From the NCBI GenBank assembly GCA_001599755.1, contig BCHX01000001.1:1426001-1490000 (forward strand): a stretch of DNA of 64,000 bases, in the 5' to 3' direction. Made by a program: the position numbers and the translations under genes. Below the pieces are notes generated by a model, which did no database searches, was not told where the DNA came from, and saw nothing but the letters and a program-made list of their open reading frames with translations. The DNA is from Gliomastix tumulicola. Lineage: Eukaryota; Ascomycota; Sordariomycetes; Hypocreales; Bionectriaceae. Within the stretch, counting starts at the first letter, position 1, and each line of letters begins with the position of its first letter. This document shows, piece after piece, positions 42,869 to 53,800 of this stretch.

Positions 42869-43450
42869 TCACTTCTTCATGAAGTCAGCGAGGCTGAGTG
42901 AACTCGAAGCTCCCTTCTGCTGGCCGGCGAGCAGAGCTTGTAGCCCGGCCTTTCGGTTCTTGGCCCGTTTCTTGCTGCTGGCGCTGGCAGATGGCTTCTT
43001 GGAAGCGTCCGTGGTGCTATCCGTGTTCATCGGTGTCGACGCTGCGGACTGCGACTGGCTCTTGGACTTGTTGATTCTTGCCTTCGCTGCTGATACTGGA
43101 GGTTCCAAGCTGATGCGTGTGGACTTGTGGCAGAGGCCGCAGCGAATGACCTTGCGTGACCCCTTGCGCGGCTTCTGGGGCTGGGGAAGCTTCCCCTTTC
43201 CCTTCGCCGTCCGACGGCGCTCTCTCCGCGTCTCAACACTGAGGCTGTCATCACCTTCGGCAAGGAGGATATGTCCGCAGGCGCCGCACGCATCCTGTCT
43301 CTGGACGTCTGATGGCAGGAAGCCCTGGCGATACAACAGTTCGTGCCGCTGGCTCATCAGATGGGCCGAGGTCGCAGGGGCCGTCGCGTGGAGGAGGTGA
43401 GCCGCATCTGTCAGGTACGACACCGTGGCGGAAACGCCCGCGAGGGCCAT
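42869..43450 (-). CDS. RNase P/MRP subunit of the Rpr2/Rpp21/SNM1 family
   Basis: A 193 aa single-exon protein. The helical N-terminus (SYLTDAAHLLHATAP, LMSQRHELLYRQGFLPSDVQR) leads to a zinc ribbon with C55-x2-C58 (ACGACGHILL) and C104-x2-C107 (VIRCGLCHKST). This is the fold and order of Rpr2/Rpp21/Snm1. These subunits help RNase P trim tRNA 5' leaders or, for Snm1, RNase MRP process rRNA; I cannot tell which one this is. The C-terminus is a Lys/Ser-rich nuclear-type tail (KKRAKNRKAG). Confidence 0.87.
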   Translation of the reverse strand: MALAGVSATVSYLTDAAHLLHATAPATSAHLMSQRHELLYRQGFLPSDVQRQDACGACGHILLAEGDDSLSVETRRERRRTAKGKGKLPQPQKPRKGSRKVIRCGLCHKSTRISLEPPVSAAKARINKSKSQSQSAASTPMNTDSTTDASKKPSASASSKKRAKNRKAGLQALLAGQQKGASSSLSLADFMKK

Positions 43451-43969
43451 GACGAGCCAGCAGTCGGTAGGGAGCTCGTGTGAGTTTTACAGGTTGCTGG
43501 CCCTTACCAGTACAGGTTGTCGTCGTGAAGAGGTTGAAGATCTGAAAATTGCTGCAAGACGGCATGAAGTACGCCAAAGTAGCATTTTTTGTGGGACCTA
43601 CTCAATGTCCAAACCACGTACACCAAAATGACTGTCGTAACGGCAGGACATGAAGATACCTTATACCAGGGCAGAGGCGACTACCTTAACTTGACATGCA
43701 AGGGCTTTAATCAGGTTTCACCTTTGATCGTATTATCCTCGTATCATATACTATCACCAGATGCTACAACTCTCCTAGGCCCCGGGTCAAAAGCCTTGGA
43801 ACCCACATCGAACTGCCTGATCCTCAACTTGTCACCCAATTCACTTCCTTTCAAATCATAACATGCCTTCTATTGGCCTAACGTCTCAAGGCTATGCGAC
43901 ATATAGAGCGGAAGGACTTTCTCATCTTGGCCTCATAAGCTACCGAGTTTATAACATGCCATTCTCCCA
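43451..43969. other. Intergenic, between the Rpr2-type gene and the nuclease-like gene
   Basis: 519 bp, with lower GC than its neighbours. Both flanking genes are on the minus strand. It holds the promoter of the Rpr2-type gene. No gene supported. Confidence 0.5.
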
Positions 43970-45550
43970 TTAAGCATTGTCGCGACGACTTGCATCCCCA
44001 AGTTTTCGCCGTGGTCTCTTCGCCCTACCCGAGCCTGTGAAGGAAGTGTCCGGAGTGATGTTGGATGGATCAGAATGAGGCTCCGCTGTCGTATCAGCAT
44101 TGTGACTCTCTTCATCTTGTGCAAGACCTAGCTCCGACACTGGAGGCACATCGAAGTCCAGGTGCGAAGGCAGGTGGTCAATGGCGGAGCAGATTCGCTT
44201 GAAGTGGGATGGCATCCACTCAAGGTAGACGTTCTTAACAAAGCGATAGGCAGCCCATCTATCCAGGCCATCCATATCTGTGAAGTCAAATTTGCGGATA
44301 GTGTGCCGATAGTATTTGACGTCCTCTCCGTCCACTTCGGGGTAGTGCCCATAGATTCGCACCGATTCGTGGTCATGCGAGATAGAAAATGCGAGGATTT
44401 GGCGGTTGACATCCTCCTGCTGACCGACGAGCCGAAACAGCTCGAACACCCCTCGGGTTGCGAGCGTCATGGTATGGGCGTTTTGTCGATCGGCGGTATC
44501 CAGGGCCGCCACGCCACATTTCACCTCGCATGACATGAAGGGAAAGTATACCAGGTACGTCGCCATAAAAAACGACTGGTCGCCTGCGAGGAAATTTCCG
44601 ATGAACGGAGATAGCTTCTCAACTTGCTCTGCGGTGAAGGCACTACGCCTGAAGCCGACGGAGTAGTCGGGCTGCGGGCGTGTCGCAGTCAGGGGAATGG
44701 AGTTGTTCCACCCCTCGTTCATCGTCTCAATGAGTATGTCCAGCTCCTCGGCACCGAAAGTAGCGAGCGTCTCGGCTGAAGGCACAAGAAGAGGGTTGAT
44801 GTCGCGGATCACCCGGGCCTCGTTACGGTCCTTGACTTTCCGACATGTCGTTTCGAATACACCGTCGTCGAAGAGGGTATGTTCCGGCGTCTCCTGCCTT
44901 GTCTCGAGCAGGCTTCGGCATAGCGCCTTGCTCTCATCCGTGATGCCTAGCCTCGACCTGTCCATGTAACTCCCTTTGGTCTCGAGCAGAACTGTATATC
45001 GTGGGTCGCGATACGGTGCGCTCTTCTCCTCTCTCGGGCGCTGGTCGCTAGGCGTTGCGATACTATTAGACCCCGGCTCCGAGCGCTTGCGGCTTCTGAG
45101 GGATGAGGAGGACCTCTTCCTCGCTAGCACGCGCTCCATCGCCGGGTCTCTTTTGAAATATCCTGGAGGCCAAATGTGTTCTCTTGCCCAATATCCCACA
45201 GGATCGTCTTCGACTTGGTGTTCTAATGGCTGTGAATTTGGTTGCGATTGTGGTAGTGGCAGTGGTCGTGATCGTGATTGTGGCTTTCGAGGTAGCCGAG
45301 GACGCTTGCACGAGGCTCTCGGTTCCTCGTCTCGAGGTTCTTCGCGCTCTCGTTTGCGACGGATTGTTGGGGGAGACTGCGGCCCCGGAGGCGGCGATAA
45401 TGGTACGAGTGACTGGGCCGTCTGCGCCAGCTTTTGTCGTGTCCTTGCGGACCGTGACCGCAAAGCCTTCGTGATCTTGGTGGTCTGTGTGCGTGGAATG
45501 TGCTGCTGATTCGAGCCACGCCTCTCTAGTGCTGCTCTTGTGCGCGCCAT
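43970..45550 (-). CDS. Fungal protein with PD-(D/E)XK nuclease-like motifs (DUF7924-type)
   Basis: A 526 aa single-exon protein. Residues 1-110 are basic and Arg/Pro-rich (RRKRERE, CKRPRLPRK), likely disordered with nuclear signals. The folded part starts at VGYWAREHIWPPGYF (about 118-132). PDYSVGF (PD at 294-295), SCEVKCG (E342, K344) and ADRQNAHTM (Q356) follow in the order and spacing of a PD-(D/E)XK nuclease core. Between them is a hydrophobic strand region, TYLVYFPFM. FELFRLVG and ILAFSISHDHESVRIYGHYP come after. I recall this as a family common and often multicopy in plant-associated ascomycetes, annotated only as a DUF or nuclease-like domain. DNA cleavage is inferred from motifs. The C-terminus is again basic (RAKRPRRK). 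Confidence 0.83.
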   Translation of the reverse strand: MARTRAALERRGSNQQHIPRTQTTKITKALRSRSARTRQKLAQTAQSLVPLSPPPGPQSPPTIRRKREREEPRDEEPRASCKRPRLPRKPQSRSRPLPLPQSQPNSQPLEHQVEDDPVGYWAREHIWPPGYFKRDPAMERVLARKRSSSSLRSRKRSEPGSNSIATPSDQRPREEKSAPYRDPRYTVLLETKGSYMDRSRLGITDESKALCRSLLETRQETPEHTLFDDGVFETTCRKVKDRNEARVIRDINPLLVPSAETLATFGAEELDILIETMNEGWNNSIPLTATRPQPDYSVGFRRSAFTAEQVEKLSPFIGNFLAGDQSFFMATYLVYFPFMSCEVKCGVAALDTADRQNAHTMTLATRGVFELFRLVGQQEDVNRQILAFSISHDHESVRIYGHYPEVDGEDVKYYRHTIRKFDFTDMDGLDRWAAYRFVKNVYLEWMPSHFKRICSAIDHLPSHLDFDVPPVSELGLAQDEESHNADTTAEPHSDPSNITPDTSFTGSGRAKRPRRKLGDASRRDNA

Positions 45551-45868
45551 GGCGATCGGGACGTAGACGGCCTGGGACTCATTTGTATTCGTATCCAGAT
45601 GATCTGGGATGGGGAGGATGGAGGATATTGATGGCGAACATGCGTTTCATGGTAGTCAGGTTCCTCAATGTTGGTTGGTTGTCGGTCGCTGACTGTGTAG
45701 GCTTGGGTGGTGGATTAAATGACGGTACCTAACGAGACGGCTCGAGGCCCCACATCAACCTAGCACCATGACTCCCCAGGCTCCCAATATTGCCTACCCT
45801 GCACCTAAGGCTCGAGTATTATTCACTTTCCATCCATTCGTTATCTCGTCTATGGCCATCACAGCCAG
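45551..45868. other. Short intergenic
   Basis: 318 bp between two minus-strand genes. Holds the promoter of the nuclease-like gene; nothing else seen. Confidence 0.5.
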
Positions 45869-46626
45869 CTATGCTCGACGAATCTCCCAGGAGATCTCTT
45901 TGATACTGACTTCCTCGCCTGCTTTCTCATCGTAGTCGTACCATTCTCCATCTGTCAGGTCGATGCCCGTGAACTTGGTCCCCGAGTCCACACCATCTGC
46001 TAACCAGTCACCCTACCAAGCTGTCAGCGGCAACAGAAGAGAAAAAAAGGATGTCCGCATTCAAACGCGATTGCCTTACCTCGGGCTTGAACTCTGTGAA
46101 CTCCAAACCGCGGCAGTCAAACTCGAACAGCTTATGCTGCTTCGGTGGCTCTGTGACCTGGTACGGCACGGCCGCAGCCTTGATCGTTGCGGTAGACTCT
46201 CGCTATATGTTGAAACCCGGTTGTGAGCGCTCTGAACAGCCATGTCGCAGCCGTTGCCTCTGTGAATCCTCGCATACCTTGCAATTCTTGCACTTCCACA
46301 CAAAGTTGGCCTCTCCTCTGCTGCCGCTCATCTCATTCATTTCCTATAGTGACGGGGATAAGCGTCCTGCTGACCATCCGGGTGTTTGACTACGCATGGT
46401 AAAGGAGTACGCACGAATCGGTTGACGCCAACATAGTTGGCATGGGTTTCCCGGCAGGAGGTACACTGGACCTTGAACATGTACCAGAACGGGTTGTCCT
46501 CGGAATCGTCTGGTCGCAGATTGGTAACTCTTGCGTGGGGGATAAATTAGTATCATGAGTTTGCGACTCTTCTCAGTGAAATAGTCCTCACCCTGTGAGC
46601 TCCGCCTTGATGATTAATGTGAACAT
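45869..46626 (-). CDS. CXXC zinc-binding protein (CZIB/DUF866 family)
   Basis: Five exons: 46626-46592, 46529-46415, 46343-46278, 46202-46080 and 46012-45869, giving 160 aa, the exact usual length of the family. The introns are 62, 71, 75 and 67 bp, all GT/AG with agreeing phase. After joining, the protein reads MFTLIIKAELTGVTNLRP, then FKVQCTSCRETH (CxxC), FVWKCKNCKRES (second CxxC), LFEFDCRGLEFTEFKPE and EWYDYDEKAGEEVSIKEISWEI. Both CxxC pairs form one zinc site in the known human structure (C1orf123). The biochemical role is not established. With four introns in 758 bp it is the most intron-dense gene in the window. Confidence 0.94.
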
Positions 46627-47022
46627 TCTTGCCGCGAGTTATGGAGAAGGGCTGATAGATGTGTTTCAACAAGAATCAGGCTGTGATCACTGAAAGCCGA
46701 GGGTGACGTTGGCCCAAACTTGCGCTCTCATGGAAGTTCAACTTGATGGAGGGGTTCAACCTCTCCGTCTTGCAAGGTACTTCAATTTTGGCGGGGTCGA
46801 TTGCAGCGGGTCATGTACCTGCATTGAGCGCCCACGTCCAACACGTGACTCGCTCCGTCCCGGCTCAGGTCATCACTGATCAGTCCATTCTTGATCCACC
46901 CAAATCTGAGAGCAATCCTGAGCCGGACCTACAACACCCTCGCCAATTGATCTCCAACGAACCTCCAATTGAGCATCATGACATAAGATGCCGCATTCCC
47001 GACCTCCGAGGGCTTTCGACCG
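46627..47022. promoter_or_regulatory. Divergent promoter region, CZIB and PPR-like genes
   Basis: 396 bp between two start codons on opposite strands. No clear motif seen; it must carry both promoters. Confidence 0.4.
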
Positions 47023-49179
47023 ATGAAGTCCTTGTTGTCAAAGGCCAGCCAGGCCCACCGCTGCGGCTGCCGAGCGTGCAGCACCGTTGTCGGTGGACTT
47101 GGCCGGCGAGTCACGGCAGCACCGCGTCGAAAAGCGACCTTTGCCGAGATATTCACGGCGTGCTACAGCTCGGTATTTGCCTCAGCGACCATTATCGACG
47201 CCGTAAGGAAGGAAGAACGGAGACAGGACCTCGACCGACAGCTGGAAGAAGTGCGTACGGAGCTGGCCGAGCTGAAGGGCAAGCCTCAACAGGATGAACT
47301 CGATGTCAGTTCAAGCCTTTCATGGCTCCCCGAAAGCCAGATGGAGCAGCTGTGGGATAGCATGAAGGATGTATGGCTGTCAAGACCGTATATGAAGGAG
47401 GTGCATCAACCCGCGACATTGAGCATTTCGGAACTGCGAGCGAGGCTTCAAAGGGAACACTACAACACTCTCGATGCGGACGAGATGGACGAGGCTCGAC
47501 AAGCGGAGGATCCCGAGTTCCTGGACTTGCTGGAGAGAGCAATGATATTCGAAGAAATAGAACACTCTATCCCGCGGAGGGGACCGGCAGACCGAAAGCA
47601 TCTATATTGGTTCTCCAAGCACATCGAGACCATGATTGGAAGGCTCATGTCCGAGAAGAGAGTATGGGCACGCCATCATGACAAGAGAAATAGCCCTTCA
47701 TTCGGAGATGCCCAAGAGTTGCTTGGCCAGGGCTTCCCTCGGTATAAGCTTGCTAGCGTCGCTCCGGAGACGGCCCGGCAGAGCATGCAGGAGCTGAACC
47801 ACGCCAACCGCGAGGTGCTTGCAGACGAGAGTATCCCGTATATGGAGAGAGTTGGGAGAGTCTGCTACAACCTCCTCGTGTCTGCGTACCCTCCGGATCT
47901 GCACTCCTTCAATGCTCTCATCCTGGCTTTCGACCGCGTCCCAGCTCTCCGGCCCCTGAACCGACACGTCATAGACGGTTTCTTCCACAGAACTTACTTT
48001 ATCCCGACACCCACAACGTACCCTGCAATCTTGCGGCACTTGAGGAGAAACGATAAACTATCATTCCTCACTACCATTGCCCGCATGGCTGGTGTGGATG
48101 GATCAGGGGGCGCTAAACTCAGGAGGCGGCATATCGAAGCTGTTGATGAGGACCCTCGTCTCCAGGATTGGGCCCTACAAACGGGGAAACGCACGTGGAC
48201 TGGAGACTACGTCTATCAACACGCACCTCTGAACCGGCTCATGGTGGAAGAAATCCTGCGCGGCCTTCTATCATGTCAGATGTTTGACGCCGCTGTGTCT
48301 TTCCTGGGCTCGTGTGTGCAAGCAGGAGTCCAGTTGACTAGCCGGGCTGTGAAGCAGGTGTTGGATGAGTGCCTGTATGCTCTCGACTGGTCAGGAGGCG
48401 TGCGACTCGTCCAGTCGATCGCAAGCGACACTGAGATGTGGTCGTCTATGCTAGAGTCGTGCGACCAGGCGTCTACTGCATACCTGGTCGACCGCATCTA
48501 TTCGATCCTGGACATGGTCGGCCTCAACATGACAAATCGGTCAATATCTAACGGCCGCCTGGAAAGTGTTGGTGTCACACATCTGGAGCTGGCACAGTTG
48601 GAGGACATGATTATGTGGACGAACGAATCACTGCCCTCTGCGCTGTCTGTCAACCCTCAAAGGGGCGGTAGCACACTCTCAGAGCCAAGTCGGAGAGCCA
48701 GGAGCCGGCTCCTACAGCTGGAGAGCATCGAGAAGGAGACTGAACGGGTGAGGAAGACAACTGCCTCGATTGAGAGCAAGCTCGTGAACCCGGAAAATCT
48801 GCCGCAGGACATGTGTGTCTCTGTAGTGCAGCACGTGGGTGATCAGGCGTTGGTAAACAGCACAAGGCTGGTGCAGGAGGCTCTAGAGAGGTTGCAGCTG
48901 TATCCTACTATAAGAAAGAGCTATAGCCGGAGGCGGGGTCCGAGAAGCGAGGCCAAGGCACCTCGTGGGAAGCAGGAAACACAGGTGATTTTGAGGGGGA
49001 AACACAGCCTCGGGCGAGTGGTCCCCGATGACACTCTCGAGTTTAGGCAGTGGGAAGCACCAAAGGGCTGGTGGGAGCCCCGGGGTCTATCCCCCTACTT
49101 CAAGGTCTGGGACGGGGCGGAGAAACTTGGAAGAAGCCCGTTGGCTGGCGAAGACAGAGCAGAGGACGTGACACGATAG
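47023..49179 (+). CDS. Mitochondrial PPR-like protein
   Basis: A 718 aa single-exon protein. The N-terminus (MKSLLSKASQAHRCGCRACSTVVGG, with RRVTAAPRRK) has the Arg/Ser/Ala composition of a mitochondrial presequence without acidic residues. A short hydrophobic patch (about 44-58) and a charged coiled coil (EERRQDLDRQLEEVRTELAEL) follow. Two weak helical-repeat regions resemble pentatricopeptide units: around DLHSFNALILAFDRVPALRPLNRHVIDGFF, and around LNRLMVEEILRGLLSCQMFDAAVSFLGSCVQAG. The C-terminal quarter is charged and basic. PPR-type proteins in fungal mitochondria act in RNA stability, splicing or translation; which one cannot be told. The gene diverges from CZIB. Confidence 0.78.
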   Translation: MKSLLSKASQAHRCGCRACSTVVGGLGRRVTAAPRRKATFAEIFTACYSSVFASATIIDAVRKEERRQDLDRQLEEVRTELAELKGKPQQDELDVSSSLSWLPESQMEQLWDSMKDVWLSRPYMKEVHQPATLSISELRARLQREHYNTLDADEMDEARQAEDPEFLDLLERAMIFEEIEHSIPRRGPADRKHLYWFSKHIETMIGRLMSEKRVWARHHDKRNSPSFGDAQELLGQGFPRYKLASVAPETARQSMQELNHANREVLADESIPYMERVGRVCYNLLVSAYPPDLHSFNALILAFDRVPALRPLNRHVIDGFFHRTYFIPTPTTYPAILRHLRRNDKLSFLTTIARMAGVDGSGGAKLRRRHIEAVDEDPRLQDWALQTGKRTWTGDYVYQHAPLNRLMVEEILRGLLSCQMFDAAVSFLGSCVQAGVQLTSRAVKQVLDECLYALDWSGGVRLVQSIASDTEMWSSMLESCDQASTAYLVDRIYSILDMVGLNMTNRSISNGRLESVGVTHLELAQLEDMIMWTNESLPSALSVNPQRGGSTLSEPSRRARSRLLQLESIEKETERVRKTTASIESKLVNPENLPQDMCVSVVQHVGDQALVNSTRLVQEALERLQLYPTIRKSYSRRRGPRSEAKAPRGKQETQVILRGKHSLGRVVPDDTLEFRQWEAPKGWWEPRGLSPYFKVWDGAEKLGRSPLAGEDRAEDVTR

Positions 49180-50877
49180 CGAGGACAGCCCGTGTATACT
49201 TAGCTAGCACTCGATACCTTATTTTTGTATACAGTACCTAACAACTACATACCACCTTCAGCCAGGTTTCCCTGCCGCATGTGCCATAGGACTCTGTTGG
49301 GATGATGGTGGGGTTGTCAGCCGAGGCCATCCTAGGAAAACCCCGGCCGGGTCGGGACCGCGAGGCCATTGGCCAGCACGATGAGAGAGAGATAAGGGAT
49401 GATGCCGGGGAATCCCAAAACTGACGGACTCTCACGATTTGCGTTTGCGCGTTGCTGCCACTGGTTGACTACATGTGGTTGGCATGACGGCTACGATTGG
49501 TCTAAACACGGAACGGCGGACGGAACTTGTTTTCGATGGAGTGGAGGGGGTTGAGTTTTTTTTCCCTTCGAGTTCTTTTCCCGTTGGCCCCACTGGCGAT
49601 TAGTATGGGCTTAGGGAGGTAGGTACCTACCATCAGAGCCTGTGCAGCCTCTGAAGGAAGGGTGACAGCTGCTATTCTTATCAAGGAACTCAATGTCAAG
49701 GTTGCATCATGCTGTGCATGCATTGTGCATCTGCACGTCTGAGACCACTACTGCGGGCTACCCTGGGCTGACGATATCAGGATTATCTCAGCGTCTTATC
49801 ATTTTAATCTGCTCTCCCCCTCTGCTATAGCTACCTACTTACGTGAAAAGTTGTAAAAGAACGGGTACTGTCGCATTGCATGATTCAAGTTTGGCATGAT
49901 GTCACTGGAACCTCGATGCCAGCTGTGTCGGAGTTGCAGGTCGGAGTACCGTTTCGTATATAGAACACCTCAAAGCCCCCCCCGGCCACGCCCGCACATG
50001 CTTGGCACATGTCTAGTCGTGCTCTTACAAACCGCCCAAGAGGCCCGAAATAACAGCAATTGTTCCATTTTTTTCAAGCAGTTTTGGCCCGGAAGCGTGT
50101 CGCCTTTCCCCCGAGGTATGTACAGGGTACATGCACAAGTACCCGTGAGGTTTGCTGTTTGCTTGGCCGGTCGTGCCTGCCCTCAGTTTGGCATGAACCC
50201 ACCCTCCCTCCTTCCGCATATTCATCTCCAGCCTCAGCTTCATTTTCGTTTTTTTGCACTCTGCTAGGCTCAGCATATCCCCAAACATTCCCTTGTACAC
50301 GGACTCGCTCCGGATTCCCCCCCTGCGCCCTCCCCATTCCAGTCCTTTCTCCGTCCTGTGAGTACCCTGACCGCCCGGCTTGATCAGCTGATGGCCCTCC
50401 CTTTCCCCTGGGTCATATGACGGCTAGAGCTCTTCTCGACTCTCTCCCTCCTAACCCCACTATCCGGCCTGGACCCCTTGTTTGCCTCCCCCAGATTTAT
50501 TCCTTGTCCGTGTTGGCCATGAACTCTTGAATACATAAGCCGAGCGCTCATTCCTCTCCTCCCGCATTTCTCCTGATCAATTCACTTTCCTAACCCTCGA
50601 GAAGACCCAGTCGCAGGTTGTGCTGTCCCAACGGAGCAAACGCGTCGTCTCTTATAGCAAATCGTTTTGGCTGCTTGTCGCAACGCGTTTTTGTCTTTGA
50701 AGGCGTGCATCTTTTTTTGCTGGAGAACACCGGCATTGGTCTTCGCCAAGGTCAAGCTCCGATGTTCGGCTGAGCCTTGCAACAAAGAAAAGCCAACGAA
50801 AACCGTCGAGAGAAGACGACAAGAGGCGACTCCAGAGACTCCATCATCACCAGTCTCAACTTTGAAGAGCCGCCACC
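49180..50877. promoter_or_regulatory. Intergenic and GDE1 promoter/leader
   Basis: 1.7 kb. The 3' part (about 50.2-50.87 kb) is pyrimidine-rich and probably leader. A minimal upstream ORF, ATG TTC GGC TGA, lies at 50762-50773. I found no CACGTG site, the core of PHO4/NUC-1 phosphate-response elements, in this interval. No gene supported. Confidence 0.45.
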
Positions 50878-53800
50878 ATGAAATTCGGCCGCAAGTCAGT
50901 TCATCACCCCCGCCAAGCACACTGACCGACTCACTGACCACTCACCGCCGTCGGTATAGCCTCCCCCGAAATCAGGTGCCCGAGTGGGGTGTTGCCTATA
51001 TCAACTACAAGGGCCTCAAGAAGATCATCAAGGCTGCCACCCAGAAGGTCCGGGATGGCGAGCAGGTTGATCCAGCAGGTGGGCGGCATTGTCCTTGTCC
51101 TTGATCCTACCACGTCGTAGAGTCGGGGCCATTTGCAAAGGCCCCTTGTTCCCCTAACATCCCCTTGCCTTCTTCTAGAGTTCTTCTTCGCCCTGGATCG
51201 AAACCTCGAGGATGTCGATGCCTTCTACAACAGGAAGTTCGCCGACGCCTGCCGCCGGCTGAATCTCCTCCAGAACCGATATGGGCGTGTCCCCGACGTC
51301 GTCGAGTCCCTCGATGAGGATGAGATTGAGGAGGTGATGGGCGCTCTGCTCGAGATCAGAACCCTCCTGAGAAATCTCCAGTGGTTTGGTGAGATCAACC
51401 GCCGCGGCTTCGTCAAGATAACCAAGAAGCTAGACAAGAAGGTCCCCGAGATCGCCACCCAGCACCGTTACATCTCAACAAAGGTCGACCCCAAGCCCTT
51501 TGCTAGAGATGGCAACATCACTCGCCTTCTTGCCGACATCAATCGGTGGCTTTCCGTGCTCGGTGATGCCCAGAACATGGATGACGCGAGATCAGATCGC
51601 TCCAGTCGCTCTCTTGGCCGTGCTTCCTCAAAAGCTATGGTCATCCTGCCTCAAGCCCAGCTTGATATGCTAGATCAGGCAGTCAGGGAAGACGGAGTCG
51701 ACGCGCTCAAGAGCTCTCTCCAGGAGGCTAAAGTTGACCTGGATGGGGGCTCTCAGGTGCTTCTGCTCAATCTCCTGCAGCGTTCGATATCTGCTCGCTC
51801 TCGGAACTGCATCAAGTTCCTCCTCGAGCATGTCAAGAGTCTTGATGAAACTGATGACATTAATGGCCGCAACTGCCTCCATCGCCTCGTCATTCACATT
51901 GGGCGGACGCGTTCTTCGGCAACAGGCCAGGAGAACGGGACTTATGCCGTGCCTGCCGGGTCAAACTTCAATCAGAAGCACATTCAGCCGGCTGTTTCCT
52001 CGGCGATTCCCCTCAGAGCCTTGAACAGCAACGAGGCCAAGATCTTGTCCAAAGACGATGAAGCTGTTCAGATACTCATATATCTGCTGGAAAATCTGAG
52101 CGAGGACCAGCGAAAGGGACTGCAAGCCCGAGACAGTCTCGGCCGCCTGCCGCTTCACTACGCGGCGCAGTTCGGCTTTGTTGTCGTTTGCCAGATCGTC
52201 ATGGCAAAGATGCAGGAGTGGGGCCAGTTCAATGCCCAAGATGGTATCGACGCTCCGGAATGGCACGACAGCGATGGCTGTGCTCCCCTCCATCTCAGTG
52301 TGATTGGTGGCCATCCTCTGACGACCCAGGCGCTCCTCCAAGGCGAGAACTGGCAGGGCTCTAGCGAGTCTAAAGCTGAGATCCGCAAGGGAGTCTCAAA
52401 GTCTGGTGCCGTCCTGGCTCTTGCGACGAAGGCTGATTACAAGGTCATCGTCGAGATGCTTGTTGAGTCTGGCGTCGACATCAACTGGACGGATCAGACC
52501 GGCGAGACAGCACTTCATGTGGCCGCTAGATACGGACACCACAAGTGCGCAGAAGTCATCGTGAAGGGCTCTGCTTCGCTCAAGGCTGATCTGGAGATTG
52601 CTGAGAACTCCTATGCATGGACGCCCCTGCATGTTGCAGCAGTGGATGGGCACCTCTCCGTCGTTAAGCTTCTGATTGATGCCGGCGCAGATGTTTCTCG
52701 CCCGGATTCATCTGGCTGGACAGCCCGGGAACACGCAGCCTTGCGAGGGCACATGACCATCGCCAAGCTCCTGGCTGAGCACGCCGACGAGAGCAAGTTC
52801 ATTGCTCCGGTCGAGAAGGGGCAACAGTCAACGAGCCCCTCTAGAGAGGCATCCTCCATCGATGAGAGGAAGTCGAATGGCACTCACAATGGCAATGCTC
52901 GACAACCTGAGCCCGTCAAGACTTTTGGTCATCGATACCTTACGGATGAGAGCCTGGTCCACGTTAGTCTCGGGTCCATGGACCTCCGAAAGGGTGTCGA
53001 GGCCGTGACACTTGACAAAGTGCCCTTGACGGAGGCGCACAACACTCAGCTGGATACAGCTCTGTCTGTTGTCGTCTCAGCCAGTGGCGCAGTTGGCGAG
53101 CCTACCATCATCGATCTCCCGATCCACGAAACCATTTCCACCGAGCCCATCGTCTTCACCACCAGAGACCCCTCAAAGGTCAAACTCTACTTCGATATCG
53201 TGCCGACCTACTCTGGCAACGAGAAGCACAAGATCGGCCGCGCCGTCGCTCTTCTCTCTTCCGTCAAGCCAACCCTGGGCTCGGGACGGATGAACCTCCA
53301 GGGTGATGTCTGCCTCCCCATCTTGTCGAGTAACTTGGACGTCATCGGAACTGCCAACTTCAACTTCCTCGTCATCACGCCATTCCACCACCCCAACATG
53401 GAGATCACATCGAGACAGACGTACTGGAAGAAGCTCTCTTCCACTATGTTGATTGGGCACCGTGGTCTCGGCAAGAACATCACTTCAAATCGTTCCCTCC
53501 AGCTTGGCGAGAACACGCTGCCCTCTTTCATCGCCGCGGCAAATTTGGGTGCTCAATACGTCGAGTTCGACGTGCAGCTCACAAAGGACCACGTTCCCGT
53601 CATCTACCACGACTTCCTCGTCAGCGAGACAGGTATCGACGCTCCCGTCCACACCCTCACACTTGAGCAGTTCCTCCATATCAACCCGGACAGCTCCCGC
53701 AACGGCGGAGGCCATCAGAACAAGTCACGGGGAGGGACTACCGAGAGGGAGCATCAGCAGCGTGGTAGGAGTAATAGCTTCACTCCTCAGCGCTCACAGT

